Shown in pieces: positions 26,135 through 34,809 of a DNA stretch of 64,000 nucleotides. The DNA is from JBBQWT01 sp038210375. GTDB lineage: Bacteria > Acidobacteriota > Terriglobia > Terriglobales > Acidobacteriaceae. The position numbers and the translations under genes are program-made. The stretch spans positions 40,797-104,796 of the forward strand of contig JBBQWT010000010.1 of NCBI GenBank assembly GCA_038210375.1, in the 5' to 3' direction. Positions within the stretch are counted from its first letter, which is position 1. Each line of letters starts with the position of its first letter. The notes under the pieces were generated by a model. The model had not been told where the DNA came from and searched no databases. It saw nothing but the letters and a program-made list of their open reading frames with translations.

Positions 26135-27391
26135 TCAGGAGTACTTCAACCATTTCACGATTTCCGGCAGGGTGGGCCGCTTACCGTACATGAGAATGCC
26201 CACGCGATAGATGCGGGAGCACAGCAGCAGCAATCCATAGGTGGTGATCAGCATGATGAAAATGCTGAGAACGATCTGCCATGCCGGCGCGGCGTTGGCC
26301 AGGATGCGCACGAACATCAGCACCGGGGTGCAGAAGGGCACCAGCGACATCCATACCGCCACCGGCGCGTTGGGCTGGCGGATGACAAACATCATCATGG
26401 TGATGGAAACGACCAGGGGCAGAATGACGATGAACTGCATCTGCTGCGCCTCCTGCTCGGAGTTGACCATGGCCCCCAGGGCGGCGCACATCGCGCTGTA
26501 CAGCAGGTAACCCAGCAAAAAGTAGATGGCGAAAAATATGCCGGCGGTGGGTGACAGCCCGATCTCCAGCGGGGTTCGGTGCGGCATCAGGGCGATTCCC
26601 GGGCCCAGGGCCAGCGCTCCCATGGTGGCCCAGATCATGATCTGGGTAATGCCCACCGCGCCCACCCCCACGATCTTGCCGGCCATCAGCTCTTTGGCAG
26701 TGACCGCCGACAACATGACTTCCATCACCCGTGAAGTTTTTTCTTCGAGCACCGACCGCATCACCATGATGCCGTACATCAGCACGGTCACATACAGCAT
26801 CACCACCAGCATGATGGTGGTGAGCAGGGTGGCGACTTCGCTTGATTTCTTGGTCTTGCCCTTGTCGATCTTCACCGCGTCCATTTCCAGTGGTTTCAGC
26901 AGATCGGTGACTTCGACATCGGTCATGCCGCGATTGCGCAGGGTCTGCCGCATGAGGGCATCGCGCAAGCCGTTGCGCAGCACTTCAATTTCCACAAAAT
27001 CATTGGTCTGGCGGGCGCTGTACACCACCTTGCGGCTGGCGATGGCGGCGTCAGTGGCCCAGATGTATCCATCGATTTCTTTGGAATCAATCTGCTGGTT
27101 GAGGTGCGCGCGCTGTTCTTCGGTGGGCGAGGGAAGCAGGTCAACCTGGTAATCGAAACCGAGGTTCTTGCCGCCTGCGGAGAGCTGCTTCTGGGCTTCG
27201 GCGCCGAACTTGGCGTTGTCGGCCGCAATCACCAAGTGGCGCTTGCCTCCGCTTTTTTTCATGGCCAGCAGGCTGGGCAGAACCGAGGTGGCCGCCATCA
27301 ACAGTGGAAACATCAGGGTGAAAATAACGAAGGCCTTGGTGCGCACCCGTTCCAGGTACTCCCGCCTCACGATGAGCCAGATGTTATGCAT
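26135..27391 (-). CDS. ABC transporter permease, NatB-like (ABC-2 type)
   Basis: The protein has 418 residues. One N-terminal helix (FVIFTLMFPLLMAATSVL) is followed by an extracytoplasmic domain of about 160 residues. Five more hydrophobic helices form the C-terminal half, as in NatB/CcmB-like exporters. The conserved VMRSVLEEKTSRVMEVMLSAV segment couples to the ATPase. Its start overlaps the ATP-binding gene by 8 bases. By similarity the complex may export Na+ or another small substrate. The cargo cannot be read from sequence. Confidence 0.85.
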   Translation of the reverse strand: MHNIWLIVRREYLERVRTKAFVIFTLMFPLLMAATSVLPSLLAMKKSGGKRHLVIAADNAKFGAEAQKQLSAGGKNLGFDYQVDLLPSPTEEQRAHLNQQIDSKEIDGYIWATDAAIASRKVVYSARQTNDFVEIEVLRNGLRDALMRQTLRNRGMTDVEVTDLLKPLEMDAVKIDKGKTKKSSEVATLLTTIMLVVMLYVTVLMYGIMVMRSVLEEKTSRVMEVMLSAVTAKELMAGKIVGVGAVGITQIMIWATMGALALGPGIALMPHRTPLEIGLSPTAGIFFAIYFLLGYLLYSAMCAALGAMVNSEQEAQQMQFIVILPLVVSITMMMFVIRQPNAPVAVWMSLVPFCTPVLMFVRILANAAPAWQIVLSIFIMLITTYGLLLLCSRIYRVGILMYGKRPTLPEIVKWLKYS

Positions 27392-28103
27392 CAGATTTGC
27401 CGATCACGTCGATGAAGATCTCTTCCAGGTTCTTGCCGTACTTTTCCTGAATTGGTTTCAATGGCCCGGAGAGAACAGCCTTGCCATGGTTCACCAGGCA
27501 GATGGAATCGCACATCTTCTCCACCTGGTCCATGCGATGGGTGGAGAACAGGATGGTCTTGCCGGCTTTGCGCTGGTCGAGCAGCACGTTCTTCAGCAGC
27601 GCCGAGTTGATGGGATCGAGGCCGGAAAAAGGCTCGTCCATGATGATCAGGTCGGGGTCATGCACCATGGCGGCGATGAACTGAACCTTCTGCTGCATGC
27701 CCTTGGAGAGCTCTTCCACCCGTTTCTGCAGCCAGTCGGTCAGGTCGAGTTGCTCGCACCACTTCCGGGAGCGGGCTGCTGCTTCGGTGGCCGAGACCCC
27801 GTGCAGCTCCGCCATCAGCACCAGCTGGTCGATCACTTTCATCTTCCTGTATAACCCACGTTCTTCGGGCAGGTAGCCGATGCGATGCAGGTGCTTGCGC
27901 TCAAAGGGCTGGCCGAAGATCTGGACCGATCCTGAATCCGGGGCGGTGATGCCGATCATCATGCGGATGGTGCTGGTTTTGCCGGCGCCGTTAGGCCCCA
28001 GCAGGCCAAAGATGGTGCCGGGAGAGATGGAGAATGACAGGTCGTCCACCGCCACGAATTTCCCATAAGCCTTGCGGACATGCTCGATATCCACCGTTGC
28101 CAT
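27384..28103 (-). CDS. ABC transporter ATP-binding protein, NatA-like
   Basis: The protein has 239 residues. It shows Walker A GPNGAGKTST (about 36-45), the ABC signature ELSKGMQQK, Walker B LIIMDEPFSGLDP and the H-loop FSTHRM. The Q-loop region reads GYLPEERGLYRKM, typical of the NatA/DrrA-like export group. It drives the permease encoded by the overlapping downstream gene. The pair faces away from recG, leaving a 90-base divergent promoter region. Confidence 0.9.
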   Translation of the reverse strand: MATVDIEHVRKAYGKFVAVDDLSFSISPGTIFGLLGPNGAGKTSTIRMMIGITAPDSGSVQIFGQPFERKHLHRIGYLPEERGLYRKMKVIDQLVLMAELHGVSATEAAARSRKWCEQLDLTDWLQKRVEELSKGMQQKVQFIAAMVHDPDLIIMDEPFSGLDPINSALLKNVLLDQRKAGKTILFSTHRMDQVEKMCDSICLVNHGKAVLSGPLKPIQEKYGKNLEEIFIDVIGKSDA

Positions 28104-28193
28104 CGCTATTAGTTGTATTTCGGACCGCCCTGCGTTGTCAATCTAGGCGGATATTTTTGAGAACCGCTTCCCCCGGCTGATATTCTGCCATTC

Positions 28194-30446
28194 GTGCTGC
28201 AACTCGATACCGAGGTCAAATTCGTTAAGGGAGTGGGCCCGCGGGTGGCCGAATGGCTGCTCACCAAGGGCATCATCAACGTCGAGGATCTGCTCTATTA
28301 CCTCCCCTTCCGGTATGAAGACCGGCTTAACCCGCGCAGCATCGAAGGGCTGCGGCCGGGTGAGACTGCCAGCATCATCGCCGAAGTGCGCGGGGCCGCC
28401 TTGCTTCGCACCCGGCGCATGCCCATCTTTGAGATGACCGCGGGGCAGGGCATCACGTCGATCACCTGCACCTGGTTTCACGGCAGCTATCTTCGCGACG
28501 TGTTCAAACCCGGCCAGCGAGTCGCGCTGTATGGCCGCGTGGAAGCCCATAAAGCGCGCCGCGGACTGCAGATGATTCAGCCGCAGTTTGAAGTTCTGGG
28601 TGAGATTGACCCGGAGGAACCTGAGAGCGCGGAAACGGCGGTCACCATGGAAGTTGGCCGCATCGTGCCCATCTATGAATCGGCGGCCAGCCAGAAACTC
28701 AACAGCCGCTGGTTTCGGCGCACGATTTACTCGGCGCTCAGTACCCTGGCCCCGGAAATTCCTGACGGAATTCCGCGTGCCATCCGCGCCCGGCTGGCCC
28801 TGTTGCCGCGGCGCCAGGCTTTTGCCCAGGCCCACTTCCCCGAGGTAGGTGAAAGTTTTTCGCGGTTGCAGGCGGCACGCACCCCCGCCCACCTGCGGTT
28901 GATCTTCGAAGAATTGTTTTTTTTGCAAGTGGGTCTGGAGTTGAAGCGGCGCCGCATGCGCGCCCGCAGCGGCATTTCATTCAGCTTGGAAGGCAGCGGC
29001 GAGGCGGCCTCTCCCAGCCACATCCGCAACGCGCTCAAGAAAATTCTGCCGTTTCATCCCACCGCCGCGCAGAAGCGAGTGCTCAAAGAGATCGCCCACG
29101 ATATGAAGGATTCCGCGCCCATGCGGCGCCTCCTGCAGGGAGACGTCGGGTCTGGGAAGACCATCGTCGCCCTGCAGGCGGCGGTCATTGCCATTGAAAA
29201 CGGATATCAGGTCGCGTTGATGGCGCCCACTGAAATCCTGGCGACCCAGCATTATCTTTCGGCGCGGCGCATCCTGGAAAACGCCGGGTATCGCATTTCG
29301 CTGCTCACCGGCTCGCTCGAAGAGGATCGCAAGCGCGGCGTCCGCCATCGTATTTCCGTGGGCGACGTGCAACTGGCGGTGGGCACCCATGCCCTCATTC
29401 AGGACAAGGTCGCGTTCTCCAGGCTGGGCCTGGTGATCGTCGATGAGCAGCACCGCTTCGGGGTGATGCAACGGCTGCGCCTGATGAAGAAGACCGCGGG
29501 CGGCGAGCCCGACGTGTTGGTCATGACCGCCACTCCGATTCCGCGCACCCTGGCGCTCACTCTTTACGGAGACCTCGACGTGAGCATCCTCGACGAATTG
29601 CCGCCGGGGCGCACTCCCATCGTCACCACCCGGGTGGCGGACGATCAGTCTGATGAGACCTGGGAATTGGTGCGCGAACAGGTGGCGGCGGGCAGGCAGG
29701 CCTATGTCGTGTATCCGGTGATCGAAGGCGAAAGCGAGGATCATCCCGAGCTGGAATTTCCCCAGACCGAAGCCGTCGCCAAACCGGTTAAGGTCACGCC
29801 AGCCAGCGAAGAGGCCACCCGCAGCAAGACCGGGTTGAAAGCGGCGATGCAGATGTATGAAAAGCTGCGCAAGAAAATCTTTCCCGGCTTGCGTGTGGGC
29901 TTGATTCACGGACGTCTGGATGCCAACGAAAAAGACCAGGTGATGCGCAGCTTTCAGCGCGGCCAGTTGGATGTTCTCGTGGCCACCACGGTGATCGAGG
30001 TGGGGGTTGACGTGCCCAATGCCAGCATCATGGTGATCGAACACGCGGAACGGTTTGGGCTCTCCCAGCTTCACCAGTTGCGGGGCAGGATCGGCCGCGG
30101 GTCCGCGCGTTCGTACTGCGTGCTGATGACCGGCGGGAAAGTATCGATCGAAGCCGAGCAGCGCCTCGACGCCATGGTGCGCACCCAGGATGGCTTCGCC
30201 ATCGCCGAGTTGGACCTCGAATTGCGTGGTCCCGGTGAATTTTTCGGCACCCGGCAGGCGGGCATGCCGGGGTTTCGCGTGGCCAACCTGCTGCGCGACC
30301 GGGAACTTCTGGAACTGGCCCGGACGGAGGCGGCAAAACTCGTGTCCGGCGCCGATCCCGAGATATCGCGGCAGGATGTGGTGGTCGTCATGGACCACCT
30401 CAAAGCCAACTGGCAGCGCCGCTACGGCCTGGTCGAAGTGGGGTGA
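28194..30446 (+). CDS. recG: ATP-dependent DNA helicase RecG
   Basis: RecG remodels stalled replication forks and branch-migrates Holliday junctions. The 750-residue protein has the N-terminal wedge/OB domain (LTKGIINVEDLLYYLPFRYE). The SF2 motor follows: Walker A LLQGDVGSGKT, VDEQHRFGVMQR, MTATPIPRTLALTLYGDLD, and later IEVGVDVPNASIMVIEHAER and QLRGRIGRG. The C-terminal TRP-type segment is RTQDGFAIAELDLELRGPGE. The start is GTG 28194. An insertion of about 60 residues between motor lobes makes it somewhat longer than E. coli RecG. Confidence 0.96.
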   Translation: MLQLDTEVKFVKGVGPRVAEWLLTKGIINVEDLLYYLPFRYEDRLNPRSIEGLRPGETASIIAEVRGAALLRTRRMPIFEMTAGQGITSITCTWFHGSYLRDVFKPGQRVALYGRVEAHKARRGLQMIQPQFEVLGEIDPEEPESAETAVTMEVGRIVPIYESAASQKLNSRWFRRTIYSALSTLAPEIPDGIPRAIRARLALLPRRQAFAQAHFPEVGESFSRLQAARTPAHLRLIFEELFFLQVGLELKRRRMRARSGISFSLEGSGEAASPSHIRNALKKILPFHPTAAQKRVLKEIAHDMKDSAPMRRLLQGDVGSGKTIVALQAAVIAIENGYQVALMAPTEILATQHYLSARRILENAGYRISLLTGSLEEDRKRGVRHRISVGDVQLAVGTHALIQDKVAFSRLGLVIVDEQHRFGVMQRLRLMKKTAGGEPDVLVMTATPIPRTLALTLYGDLDVSILDELPPGRTPIVTTRVADDQSDETWELVREQVAAGRQAYVVYPVIEGESEDHPELEFPQTEAVAKPVKVTPASEEATRSKTGLKAAMQMYEKLRKKIFPGLRVGLIHGRLDANEKDQVMRSFQRGQLDVLVATTVIEVGVDVPNASIMVIEHAERFGLSQLHQLRGRIGRGSARSYCVLMTGGKVSIEAEQRLDAMVRTQDGFAIAELDLELRGPGEFFGTRQAGMPGFRVANLLRDRELLELARTEAAKLVSGADPEISRQDVVVVMDHLKANWQRRYGLVEVG

Positions 30447-30505
30447 TTTCCCCCACTCAGGTCAAGGTGCACGCGGAGAAATAAACCGGGGAGAGTAAGA
30501 TTTCA

Positions 30506-32038
30506 TTGGTGAAGAGCGCCAAATCTCCATCTCGAAAGCCCAGGCCAGTCCCGCATCGCGCTGGGAAAGCGGCGGCAGATTCGGCGGCCACTTCTAACGC
30601 CAGCCTCTTTCGCCTGCTGCCTTCGATCGACTCGCTGCTGCAGTCGGAAGAAATTGCGCGGATCGCGCGACACGAAGGCCCGGCGCTGGCCTTGGCGGGG
30701 TTACGCAACATTCTTGCGGCACTGCGTAACGAAATTTCCAGCGGCACCATCCGTGACGCGGCCGCGCTCGGTCTGGCATTGCAAGGCGTCCCCGAAGGGT
30801 TGCAGCGGGAGTTGCAGCAGACTCTGGATTACTCTTTACGGCCGGTCATCAACGCCACCGGCGTGGTCCTGCATACCAACCTGGGGCGCGCGCCGCTTTC
30901 CCAGGAAGCATTGCGGCGCATCACCGCCGTCGCGGGTGCGTATTCCAACCTGGAATTTGATCTGGATTCAGGCGAGCGCAGCCGCCGCGACGTGCATCTG
31001 CAGAGATTGTTTTCCCGCCTGCTGGAAGAAGATCAACCCTCCGGAACGCGGAGCGCCCCGGCGAAGAGCGCCCCGCAAACCGTAGTGGTGAACAACTGCG
31101 CGGCGGCGGTGATGCTGGCGCTGAACTCGCTGGCCGAAGGCGGCGAGGTGATTGTTTCGCGGGGCGAGCTGGTGGAGATCGGCGAATCGTTCCGCATTCC
31201 CGACATCATGGCCAAGGCCGGCGTGATTCTGCGCGAGGTGGGAGCCACCAACCGAACCCGCATCGCCGATTACAAGCGCGCGATCAATGACAAGACCAGG
31301 CTGCTGCTGCGGGTGCACCGCTCCAACTTTGCCATCACCGGGTTTACCGAGCAGCCATCGCTGCCGGAACTCGCGGAGCTGGCAGGCAAACATAATCTCT
31401 CGCTGATGGAAGACCTGGGCGGCGGAGCGTTGTTAAACCCCGCAAGCCTGGGCATCACCGGGGAATCGGGAGTAAGCGACAGCCTGCGCGCGGGCGTTTC
31501 GGTGGTCACCTACAGCGGCGACAAATTGATGGGAGGCCCGCAAGCCGGCATGGTCAGCGGCCGGGCGGACCTGGTGGCGAAAATCCGCGGCAACCCCATG
31601 TTTCGCGCCCTGCGCGTGGACAAACTCACCAGCGCGGCCCTCGAAGCCACCCTGATGAGTTACCTGCGCGGCGATCACAACGCAATTCCGGCGCTGCGCA
31701 TGATGCGCCTCCCGGCAGAAGAAATTGGACAGCGCGCGGAAATACTTGCCGCAAAATTGGTGGCCACAGACAAGCATTTTGAGATCGAACTTCTGAACGG
31801 CGCATCGGTCATCGGCGGCGGGGCTGCCCCCGATGCCACACTGCCTACGCGACTGCTGGCGATCACATGCAAGGGATTCACCGCCAACCAAATCGCTACT
31901 CGCCTGCGAGGGGCAGACAAGAACCCAACCCCGGTGATCGCCCGCGTGTTCGATGGCAGGGTCGTGCTGGATCTGCGCACGGTTTTCCCCGAACAGGATG
32001 AATCGCTGGCTGCCGCGCTGCTTGCCTTGAACCGCTAA
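30506..32038 (+). CDS. selA: L-seryl-tRNA(Sec) selenium transferase
   Basis: SelA is a PLP enzyme that converts seryl-tRNA(Sec) to selenocysteinyl-tRNA(Sec). The 510-residue protein has PVINATGVVLHTNLGRAPL, the PLP-phosphate region VNNCAAAVMLALN, DLGGGALL and the Schiff-base lysine Lys340 in SGDKLMGGPQAG. It is about 40-50 residues longer than E. coli SelA, mainly at the N-terminus. TTG 30506 follows GGAG; GTG 30509 is an alternative. No selB, selD or canonical tRNA-Sec is seen in the window. Confidence 0.95.
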   Translation: MVKSAKSPSRKPRPVPHRAGKAAADSAATSNASLFRLLPSIDSLLQSEEIARIARHEGPALALAGLRNILAALRNEISSGTIRDAAALGLALQGVPEGLQRELQQTLDYSLRPVINATGVVLHTNLGRAPLSQEALRRITAVAGAYSNLEFDLDSGERSRRDVHLQRLFSRLLEEDQPSGTRSAPAKSAPQTVVVNNCAAAVMLALNSLAEGGEVIVSRGELVEIGESFRIPDIMAKAGVILREVGATNRTRIADYKRAINDKTRLLLRVHRSNFAITGFTEQPSLPELAELAGKHNLSLMEDLGGGALLNPASLGITGESGVSDSLRAGVSVVTYSGDKLMGGPQAGMVSGRADLVAKIRGNPMFRALRVDKLTSAALEATLMSYLRGDHNAIPALRMMRLPAEEIGQRAEILAAKLVATDKHFEIELLNGASVIGGGAAPDATLPTRLLAITCKGFTANQIATRLRGADKNPTPVIARVFDGRVVLDLRTVFPEQDESLAAALLALNR

Positions 32039-32077
32039 GCCCAACTTCTGAAAGAATGATGACTAAGAAGGATGAAC

Positions 32078-32995
32078 ATGAACAATCAACCCATCGCCAA
32101 CCCGGAATGGCCGGAGCTGCCGCTGGCGGCCTGGCAGGACACCCTCGCCACCCTGCATATGTGGATGCAGATAGTGGGAAAGGTGCGGCTAGCCCTCAGC
32201 CCGCCCATCAATCACTGGTGGCAGTCAACGTTTTACATCAACTCCACCGGCCTAAACACCTCCGAAATACCGTATGCAGGCGGCATCTTCGACGTGCAAT
32301 TTGATTTCGTTCACCACCAGCTGGTGATTCAGACCAGCCACGAAACCAGCAGGACAATGGCGCTGCAGCCGCGCTCGGTGGCAAATTTCTATCAGGAATT
32401 TATGAGCGCGCTGCAAGCCCTAGGCATCCACATAAAGATTTGGACGATGCCCGTGGAAATTCCCGCCCCCATCGCTTTCGACCTGGACGAGCAGCACGCC
32501 AGCTATGATCCCGAATATGCCCATCGTTTCTGGCGCATTCTGACGCTGGTGGATCCGGTGTTCGAGGAATTTCGTGGGCGGTTTATCGGCAAGAGCAGCC
32601 CCGTCCACGTGTTCTGGGGCAGTTGCGACCTGGCGCTCACGCGCTTTTCCGGGAAGCGCGCGCCCGAGCGTCCCGGCGCCGACGCTATTACCCGCGAAGG
32701 CTATTCCCACGAGCTGATCAGCGCCGGTTTCTGGCCGGGCAGCGCTCCCTTTCCCGAGCCTGCTTTTTATTGCTATGCCGCGCCCGAGCCCCCGGGATTC
32801 GCCGATGCCGGCGCCGGCAAATTGGGCGGCTATTATCATCCCGAACTCCACGAGTTCCTATTGCGCTACGAAGATGTGCGCAAGGCAGCGTCGCCCGCTG
32901 CCGCGCTGATGGATTTTCTGGAAAGCACCTATGCCGCGGGCGCGAACGCGGGCAAGTGGGATCGAACCAACCTGGAGCGCGCCGCGCAGAAGTAG
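32078..32995 (+). CDS. DUF5996-like protein of unknown function
   Basis: The protein has about 305 residues and is cytosolic, with no signal or membrane segment. It is rich in Trp, His and Pro. Conserved-looking blocks are WPELPLAAWQDTLATLHMW, GKVRLALSP, NHWWQSTFYI, VFWGSCDLALTRFSG and the acidic FYCYAAPEPPGF, which resemble the DUF5996 family. Biochemical role unknown. ATG 32078 is preferred over ATG 32072 because AAGAAGG ends 7 bases before it. It sits between selA and acpS on one strand, but links to either are unproven. Confidence 0.7.
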   Translation: MNNQPIANPEWPELPLAAWQDTLATLHMWMQIVGKVRLALSPPINHWWQSTFYINSTGLNTSEIPYAGGIFDVQFDFVHHQLVIQTSHETSRTMALQPRSVANFYQEFMSALQALGIHIKIWTMPVEIPAPIAFDLDEQHASYDPEYAHRFWRILTLVDPVFEEFRGRFIGKSSPVHVFWGSCDLALTRFSGKRAPERPGADAITREGYSHELISAGFWPGSAPFPEPAFYCYAAPEPPGFADAGAGKLGGYYHPELHEFLLRYEDVRKAASPAAALMDFLESTYAAGANAGKWDRTNLERAAQK

Positions 32996-33013
32996 CCGCG
33001 GCGGAAAGTTTGC

Positions 33014-33391
33014 ATGATCGTAGGCACCGGTATTGACATCACCGAAGTAGCACGGGTGCGCCAGTTGATGGAGCGCTATGGCCCGCGATTCTTGCAGCGC
33101 ATCTTTACCGAATCCGAAATCAAATATTGTTCCGCCAAGCGCAATGCCACGGAACGTTTCGCTGCGCGCTTTGCCGCCAAAGAAGCCGCATCCAAGGCTC
33201 TGGGCACCGGCATTCGCCAGGGAGTGAGCTGGAAACAGATGGAAGTGACCCACCTGCCCGGCGGCAGGCCGACCCTGCGTTTCAGTGGCGCGGCAGCCGC
33301 CATTTTTGCGCGCCTCGGCGCCCGTCAGGTATCGCTCTCCCTGTCCCATACCGCTGAACATGCTGTCGCCCAGGTTGTTCTCGAAGACTAG
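33014..33391 (+). CDS. acpS: Holo-[acyl-carrier-protein] synthase
   Basis: AcpS moves the 4'-phosphopantetheine arm of CoA onto apo-ACP. The 125-residue protein shows IVGTGIDITEVARVRQLMER (metal-binding Asp), RFAAKEAASKALGTGI with the catalytic Glu-Lys helix, and the C-terminal SLSHTAEHAVAQVV. Size is typical. It lies 18 bases after the DUF5996-like gene. Confidence 0.95.
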   Translation: MIVGTGIDITEVARVRQLMERYGPRFLQRIFTESEIKYCSAKRNATERFAARFAAKEAASKALGTGIRQGVSWKQMEVTHLPGGRPTLRFSGAAAAIFARLGARQVSLSLSHTAEHAVAQVVLED

Positions 33392-33489
33392 GGGTTTGGG
33401 CTGCCGGCCGCGAACATACTGAACTTGCCGTACGAACGGACGCGAATTCCCGGCATTTGTTATCATGCCCTCGTACCTTTGGAGGACTT

Positions 33490-34563
33490 GTGCCCAGCCA
33501 GAAGGAAGTGAAGTGGTCTGAGCTCCGCGTCGGCGTTACCGTCGTCTTCGCCACGATTGTGCTGGGTATTCTCATCCTGTTGATGACCGGAAGCAGCGGT
33601 CTCTTCTCCAAGAAGCTCACCCTGATCGCGTACTTCGATAATGCCGGCGGCCTGCGCAAGGGCGCTCCTGTGCAACTGGAAGGCGTGACCGTGGGCAACG
33701 TTAAAGACATCCGCATCGTGGGCGGCCGGCCCTTGGAGCCGGTGCAGGTGATCATGAACGTGGGCAAAAAGTACGCCGATCACATTCGCAAGGATTCCAC
33801 CGCATCCCTGAGCACCGCCGGAGTTCTGGGCGAAACCTTTGTGGATATCGGAAGCAAGCTGGCGCAGGGACCGCCGGCGGTGAGTGGCGATACCCTCGCG
33901 GCCATCGGCAAGGCCGATATCTTCGACATGGTGAAATCCGGCCAGGGCACCCTGCAGAACATGGATACCCTGCTCAAGCGGCTGGATCGCATCGTGTTCA
34001 AAGTTGAGAATGGCGAGGGTTCGGTGGGCAAAATCCTCAACGATCCCGAGCTTTACAACCGCATCAACACCCTGGTTTCACAGTTGCAAGCCACCGTCGA
34101 TGAAGTCACGCACGGCAAAGGCAGCATCGCCAAACTGATCAATAATGATGACCTGTACCAGCGAGTGAACGCGTCCATTCTCAAGCTCGACCGCGTCATT
34201 GACGGGGTGGACCAGGGCAAGGGCACGGTGGGCAAGCTGATGAAAGATCCGGCGCTCTATAACCAGTCGCAGGAAACCATCTCCAAGGCCAATAAGTTGA
34301 TGGATGACATCAACGCCGGCAAGGGGACGATCGGCCGGCTGGCCAAGGATGACGCCCTCGCCCGAAAACTGGAAAGCACAGTGGACAAGCTCAACGCCAT
34401 CGCCGACCAGATCAACTCCGGCCAGGGATCAGCGGGCAAGATCATCCGCGACCCGTCTCTCTACAACAACGCCGACCAGATGCTGGTGGAGACCCGAAGC
34501 CTGATCAAGGCCCTGCGCGAAAACCCCAAGAAATACCTGACCATTCACTTCAAGGTTTTTTGA
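33490..34563 (+). CDS. MCE/MlaD-type lipid transport protein with five 34-residue repeats
   Basis: The protein has about 357 residues. A signal-anchor helix (VGVTVVFATIVLGILILLM) is followed by an MlaD domain at about 40-120 (AYFDNAGGLRKGAPVQLEG, VGNVKDIRIV, STASLSTAGVLGETFVDIG). The C-terminal part contains five tandem units of exactly 34 residues, each starting G(E/K/Q)G(S/T)xxK/R and ending in an amphipathic helix, from 34012 to about 34530. MCE proteins form inner-membrane rings that shuttle phospholipids through the envelope. The repeats may build a helical needle. GTG 33490 follows GGAGG. No MlaE or MlaF gene is adjacent. Confidence 0.87.
   Translation: MPSQKEVKWSELRVGVTVVFATIVLGILILLMTGSSGLFSKKLTLIAYFDNAGGLRKGAPVQLEGVTVGNVKDIRIVGGRPLEPVQVIMNVGKKYADHIRKDSTASLSTAGVLGETFVDIGSKLAQGPPAVSGDTLAAIGKADIFDMVKSGQGTLQNMDTLLKRLDRIVFKVENGEGSVGKILNDPELYNRINTLVSQLQATVDEVTHGKGSIAKLINNDDLYQRVNASILKLDRVIDGVDQGKGTVGKLMKDPALYNQSQETISKANKLMDDINAGKGTIGRLAKDDALARKLESTVDKLNAIADQINSGQGSAGKIIRDPSLYNNADQMLVETRSLIKALRENPKKYLTIHFKVF
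34012..34521 (+). repeat. Five in-frame 102-bp coding repeats inside the MCE gene
   Basis: Units begin at 34012, 34114, 34216, 34318 and 34420, each 102 bases (34 codons). The protein-level consensus is GKGTVGKLxxDPxLYN followed by about 18 helical residues. The DNA copies are diverged, so they are old repeats and not a recent duplication. Confidence 0.85.
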
Positions 34564-34629
34564 TCCGCGCTTGCTTATCCACCTCCAGAAGTCGCATAAG
34601 ACAATGCTCAGGAGTGAACCCGCCCTATG

Positions 34630-34686
34630 AATTGTCATCCTGGAGCGAGCTCTTGCTTCTTGTTTGAGCGGAGGACCTCGCGTTTT
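34630..34686 (+). repeat. Dispersed repeat family A, copy 3
   Basis: The copy begins AATTGTCATCCTGGAGCGAG and ends with GGACCTCGCGTTTT. A weaker upstream match (CCAGAAGTCGCATAAGAC near 34585) parallels the other plus-strand copies. It lies in the 246-bp gap between the MCE gene and gatB. Confidence 0.75.
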
Positions 34687-34809
34687 CTTTTGAAGTTGTC
34701 GTCCGGTTGATTAAGAAATCGTCCCGCAAACTAGCACGAATTTGACAAATCATACGGTTTCTTCACTCATCACCGTGAAGACCCTGTCGCAATCACTGGT
34801 CAAGCCCCC

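Noticed and set aside
28977..30398. A 473-codon antisense frame within recG, and similar long antisense frames in the TonB receptor gene (23695-24750), gyrB (42341-43513) and ftsH (58052-59458).
   Set aside because: They are opposite strongly conserved genes, have low-complexity His/Gln/Gly-rich translations typical of GC-rich shadow frames, and lack ribosome binding sites.
34012..34521. Regular 102-bp periodicity suggestive of a CRISPR or minisatellite.
   Set aside because: The units are in-frame, diverged at DNA level and conserved as protein repeats. There are no identical direct repeats with unique spacers.
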